Shown here in pieces: positions 14,460-16,633 of a DNA stretch of 16,633 bases. Position 1 is the stretch's first letter. Each line of letters begins with the position of its first letter. The position numbers and the translations under genes were made by a program. Origin of the DNA: JAVVHH01 sp032249615 (GTDB lineage: Bacteria; Pseudomonadota; Alphaproteobacteria; Acetobacterales; Acetobacteraceae). A model generated the notes under the pieces. The model ran no database searches. It had not been told where the DNA came from and worked only from the letters and a program-made list of their open reading frames with translations. Location of the stretch: NCBI GenBank assembly GCA_032249615.1, contig JAVVHH010000083.1, forward strand, positions 1 through 16,633, read 5' to 3'.

Positions 14460-14718
14460 ATGCTCGTCGGAACAAAGAGATAGAGCACCACCCCCGAGCT
14501 AAGTGGCTCGGGAAGTGCTGTAGTTCAGAGCTGGTTTGCGAAGGGGCCCAATCGGTTTAAACTCGGCATCAGAGCCAAGCCGGCAGAGGTCCCGCTGGGA
14601 GGAAACCGAATGGCCGAGAGCGCCAGAACCGCCCGCGCCCAGCCGGGCCCGGATCGAACGCTCTTCACCGTCCCCTCGACCACCATCCGATCGTGTGCAC
14701 GACCGAGCTGTTCCCGGT
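14460..14718. other. Stretch without a confident gene; one hairpin and one tiny ORF
   Basis: No protein family can be seen here. A structured element lies at 14484-14519: AGCAC (14484-14488) pairs with GTGCT (14515-14519), and inside it CCCGAGC (14493-14499) pairs with GCTCGGG (14506-14512). A 40-codon plus-strand frame at 14610-14732 has a plausible ribosome site (GGGAGGA, 14597-14603) but unremarkable Arg/Ser-rich sequence, and it ends inside the recombinase remnant. It may be the start of a gene cut by the rearrangement next door. I find no tRNA or direct repeat. Confidence 0.4.
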
Positions 14719-14907
14719 CCGCCGCGGGGTGAGCACGCCGTGGGCGTGCAGCTCCGCCGCGATGGCGCGGAAGCTGCTCGCCCCTTAGGCCTGCACCTGG
14801 CGCACCACGGTCAGCACGTTCGATGCTCGCGCCGCCACTTGGCGGCTACGCGCCTGCTGGGCTGCCGCCGCCATCTCTGCCGTGGCAGGGGTAAGGGAGG
14901 GACTGCC
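14719..14907 (-). pseudogene. C-terminal remnant of a serine recombinase
   Basis: On the minus strand, in the frame of the FitB-like toxin, the sequence from about 14907 reads like the tail of a resolvase/invertase-type serine recombinase: GSPSL, then RASNVLTVVRQVQA, a TAA stop at 14787-14785, then GASSFRAIAAELHAHG and VLTPRR. Family members have a NVLPxIRxIQAxGAxSxRAIAAxLxxRGxxTxRGG pattern at this place, so the stop falls inside a conserved segment. Resemblance fades after 14719. The catalytic N-terminal domain and most of the protein are missing. No intact recombinase is in the window. The match is from memory of the family pattern. Confidence 0.65.
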
Positions 14908-15048
14908 GAGGCCGGAGAGGATTTCTGCCTGGCACACGGCGGCGGTGAACAGCTCGTCCGATGGCTGGCGCACGATCCAGTCCGCGACTTTGCGCTCAGG
15001 CTCGGGACGCATGATCTCGGAGAGCATGTTGGTGTCGAGCATCAGCAT
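14785..15048 (-). pseudogene. fitB: FitB/VapC-like PIN-domain toxin, C-terminus replaced by recombinase sequence
   Basis: The first 46 residues are a typical FitB/VapC PIN-domain start: LDTNMLSE (4-11) with the first metal-binding Asp5, then PSDELFTAAVCQAEILSG (29-46) with the conserved Glu42. PIN toxins are Mg-dependent ribonucleases of about 140 residues. Here the remaining 41 residues, from about GLGSPSL, look like a serine recombinase tail. The later conserved acidic residues (the Asp pair near 100-125) are absent, so ribonuclease activity should be lost. ATG 15048 overlaps the antitoxin stop as TGATG, the normal arrangement for such pairs. The fusion has no other start. It may still make a short protein able to bind the antitoxin, but this is unproven. 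Confidence 0.7.
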
Positions 15049-15320
15049 CAATCGAACCTGGGCGGCTCGCGCACCGGCTCGCGCGGCGGCAGTTCGAGCT
15101 CGATCCCGCCCAGCGGTGCAAAGCGGGCGCGGACCCGGTCGTACAGATGGCGCACGGGCGGGGCATCCTGCGGTGCCAGCGCGGTTTGCAGAATGACGCG
15201 CGCCTCCGCCTCCATCGACTGGCCATGTTGGGCGGCGCGGACGCGCAGCCGTTCCTTGAGGGCCGGATCGAGGTTCCGGATGGTGATCGAGGCTGGGGCT
15301 GGGTGTCTGCTGGAGTGCAT
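15048..15320 (-). CDS. fitA: FitA-like ribbon-helix-helix antitoxin
   Basis: This 90-residue antitoxin has an Arc/MetJ-type ribbon-helix-helix at about 10-45: ASITIRNLDPALKERL, then RVRAAQHGQSMEAEARVIL. That combination is the hallmark of FitA, the partner of PIN-domain FitB. The C-terminal part, about 50-90, would wrap around the toxin and is Pro/Glu/Arg-rich. Such proteins bind DNA as dimers and repress their own operon; a palindrome sits just upstream at 15331-15341. ATG 15320 has only a weak GGGG upstream. The gene looks complete and overlaps the toxin start by 1 nt. Because the toxin is truncated, this is effectively an orphan antitoxin. Confidence 0.85.
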   Translation of the reverse strand: MHSSRHPAPASITIRNLDPALKERLRVRAAQHGQSMEAEARVILQTALAPQDAPPVRHLYDRVRARFAPLGGIELELPPREPVREPPRFD

Positions 15321-15330
15321 ACCCCAATGT

Positions 15331-15341
15331 AATCATTGATT
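15331..15341. promoter_or_regulatory. Candidate FitA operator
   Basis: AATCATTGATT is a perfect 11-bp inverted repeat (AATCA-T-TGATT) 10 nt upstream of the antitoxin start. A second dyad, CGTTG-N5-CAACG, lies at 15343-15357. Ribbon-helix-helix antitoxins normally bind short palindromes at their own promoter. The second dyad already overlaps the methyltransferase fragment, so only the first may be original. Confidence 0.4.
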
Positions 15342-16259
15342 GCGTTGATGGCCAACGATGACGCCGCCGCGCTTCCGCTGGAAGCGGACGACATCGCCCT
15401 GTTGCAGCGGGTGTCGGCGCTGGATTGGGCGGAGGTGGACCCCTCCATCCTTGGAACCCTGTTCGAGCGTGGCCTGGACCCCGACAAGCGCAGCCAGCTT
15501 GGGGCGCACTACACCTCGCGCGAGATGATCGAGCGGCTGATCGAGCCAGTTGTGCGCCGTCCGTTGCTGGCCGAGTGGAGCGAGGTGCAGGCGCAGATCG
15601 CGGCGGCAGGCGCCGCAGCCAAGCCAGGCAGGAGGGCCAAGCGCGACGCGCTACGCCGGGCGGAGACGCTGTTTCGCGGCTTTTTGGACCGGCTGCGGGC
15701 GTTCCGCGTGCTGGACCCGGCCTGCGGCTCCGGCAACTTCCTGTATCTCGCCTTGCTCGCGCTAAAGGATCTTGAGCACCAGGCCATGGTGGAGGCGGTC
15801 GGCCAGCTCCTCCAAGCGTACCTCGTGCCGCTCGGACACTGCATTGGTCCAGTTGGTGCGAATGGTGATGCGCTCGACGTCGGACGTGACCAGCAACGGC
15901 GGGTTTTCCAGCGCGCCCGCGTACTGCAGGAGCTGCCGGTGCGCGGCGTCCAGGTCCTTATGCTTCCCCTTGTACTCCCAGGCGAACCGCCCGCGCCGCC
16001 ACACGTCCGCCCAGCCCTCGCCGCCGCTAGCCTTGGTGGCACCTTTCTCGAAGGCATAGGCTGCGCCGGTTGGGTCGGAGTTGGGCGTCGGTTCGTCCAA
16101 CGACGCGCACAGGTCCAGGAAATGCTCCTGCGCGGCGGCACGCTCGTTGCGGGTATTGGCTCGCCATTTGGCGACGACGGCCGTTGGGGTCACGCGAAAA
16201 GGCTATCCCGGGTCATTCCGATCTCGGTACAGCGCGCACCGCCTGACTTTTTAGCGTAG
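15336..16259 (+). pseudogene. MmeI-like (type IIL) restriction-modification gene: internal fragment with the methyltransferase start
   Basis: Recognisable protein runs from about 15351 (NDDAAALPL) to about 15780. It is the middle of an MmeI-type single-chain restriction-modification protein: LDWAEVDPSILGTLFERGLD, of which DPSILGTLFERG is the family hallmark, then SQLGAHYTSREMIE, and SAM-binding motif I DPACGSGNFLYLALLALKDLE. Beyond DLEH the frame turns into antisense of the other gene fragment and is not real protein, although it stays open to 16259. The catalytic motif IV (NPPF/Y) and target-recognition domain are missing, as is everything before NDD. The piece therefore cannot be an active methylase. 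It is joined tail-to-tail, near 15780-15805, to the N-terminal piece of the same kind of protein on the minus strand. Confidence 0.75.
15762..16193 (-). pseudogene. MmeI-like (type IIL) restriction-modification gene: N-terminal nuclease fragment
   Basis: This 143-codon frame is the N-terminal nuclease domain of an MmeI-like enzyme. It has the opening AEHFLDLC-type helix (here AAAQEHFLDLCASLD), FEKGATKASGGEGWADVW, and a PD-(D/E)XK site Asp63-x9-Glu73-x-Lys75 in WADVW...AWEYKGK, the spacing known for MmeI. ENPPLLVTSDVERI and IRTNWTNAVSE follow. The family match ends at about residue 131 (LEELAD). The last dozen residues (RLHHGLVLKIL) are antisense of the methyltransferase fragment. GTG 16193 starts 20 nt after the PemK-like gene stop, which suggests a former operon. 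Catalytic residues are present, but without the rest of the protein sequence-specific cleavage is not expected. Confidence 0.75.
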
Positions 16260-16633
16260 CCATGAACTTGAGGCGGATTTCTTCGAACAGGCCATAAGGC
16301 AGGGGACCGTACGCCGTGCTCTGTGCGTCGCCCGGTGGCAATGGGCGCAGGTCTGGTCCTGGCCAGATAAAGCGGTTCGCCTCGGCCAGTACTACCCATG
16401 ACCGCTCGTCATCCAGCTTGAGGCGCCGTTTGACGGCAGCGGGTATCTCGACGGCAAGCAGCGGGTTGGACGGCGGCGTGTGCGAAATCGGCAGCACCGT
16501 CACCACTTGGTCGCCCGCCTCATCGGCCATGGTAAGAACAACGGCACACGGCCTGTCCTTTACGCCTTCCTCCTGGCCGCGCGCCTGCTCTGACGCCCAA
16601 AGGTAACTGTAGCGGATGACCAAGCCGGGGACA
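16213..16633 (-). CDS. PemK/MazF-like protein, 5' end beyond the window
   Basis: This minus-strand frame runs off the right edge. Upstream of TTG 16623 the last bases still encode VPG in frame, giving VPGLVIRYSYLW, the usual start of this family, so only a few N-terminal residues are missing. Conserved pieces are VKDRPCAVVLTM, VVTVLPISHTPPS, AVEIPAAVKRRLKLDDE, SWVVLAEANRFIWPGPDL and GPLPYGLFEEIR. I know such proteins as PemK-like growth inhibitors, but the assignment to the MazF/PemK toxin fold is moderate and I see no partner antitoxin. It directly precedes the N-terminal restriction-modification fragment. A KFMATLK tail ends before the stop at 16213-16215. Confidence 0.6.
   Translation of the reverse strand, partial: VPGLVIRYSYLWASEQARGQEEGVKDRPCAVVLTMADEAGDQVVTVLPISHTPPSNPLLAVEIPAAVKRRLKLDDERSWVVLAEANRFIWPGPDLRPLPPGDAQSTAYGPLPYGLFEEIRLKFMATLKSQAVRAVPRSE

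Noticed and set aside
15336..16193. Phase-variable invertible element flanked by inverted repeats
   Set aside because: By eye I could not find matching inverted repeats at about 15345 and 15780-15810, so a switch is only a possibility and not a feature.
15786..16259. Plus-strand open continuation of the methyltransferase fragment
   Set aside because: It stays open but is the antisense of the nuclease fragment, and it shows no methyltransferase motif IV or target-recognition domain.
1..16633. CRISPR array, rRNA, tRNA or complete insertion sequence
   Set aside because: I saw no regularly spaced repeats, no conserved rRNA or tRNA segments, and no transposase with terminal repeats.

Overview
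The window is GC-rich DNA with tightly packed genes, frequent GTG/TTG starts and several 1-8 nt gene overlaps. The gene content (YsnF/AvaK-like stress protein, DUF2934 protein, LigC-type DNA ligase, type III L-asparaginase, FCD-type GntR regulator, CoxL-like molybdenum hydroxylase) fits an alphaproteobacterium, perhaps Rhodospirillales/Acetobacteraceae or Hyphomicrobiales. That placement is inference; there is no rRNA or other phylogenetic marker here.

Layout. (1) 71-1008: a YsnF/AvaK-like stress protein split by a frameshift. (2) 1047-3356, minus strand: a hybrid sensor histidine kinase interrupted by an in-frame amber codon between its phosphoacceptor and ATPase domains. (3) 3557-4826, plus strand: a zinc-free medium-chain oxidoreductase and a small DUF2934 protein. 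(4) 4823-12262: a divergent catabolic locus. Minus-strand operon: alpha/beta-hydrolase, type III asparaginase, CynX-like MFS exporter/importer. Plus-strand operon: GntR/FCD regulator, aromatic-acid-type MFS transporter, CoxL-like molybdenum hydroxylase large subunit. (5) 12259-14043, minus strand: lipoprotein, LigC-type ATP-dependent ligase and an unrecognised low-complexity protein. (6) 14177-14422: a small Gly-rich protein followed by a strong hairpin. (7) 14460-16633: wreckage of mobile and defence genes. It holds a FitA antitoxin, a FitB toxin whose C-terminal half has been replaced by the tail of a serine recombinase, an MmeI-like (type IIL) restriction-modification gene in two tail-to-tail pieces on opposite strands, and a PemK-like gene running off the window edge.

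How it fits together. The central locus looks like one inducible module: a GntR-type sensor between two operons, uptake by MFS carriers, hydroxylation by a molybdenum enzyme, then hydrolase and amidohydrolase steps releasing ammonium. An N-containing aromatic or heterocyclic acid would suit this set of enzymes, but no substrate can be read from sequence. Two features make the module unusual: the hydrolase has Gly where its catalytic Ser should be, and the molybdenum subunit has no Fe-S or FAD subunit beside it.

The right-hand region records at least two rearrangements, one an inversion inside the restriction-modification gene and the other a vapC-type toxin/recombinase fusion. Two further lesions (frameshift at about 250-265, amber at 1977-1979) lie at the left end; each could be real decay or a base-calling error.
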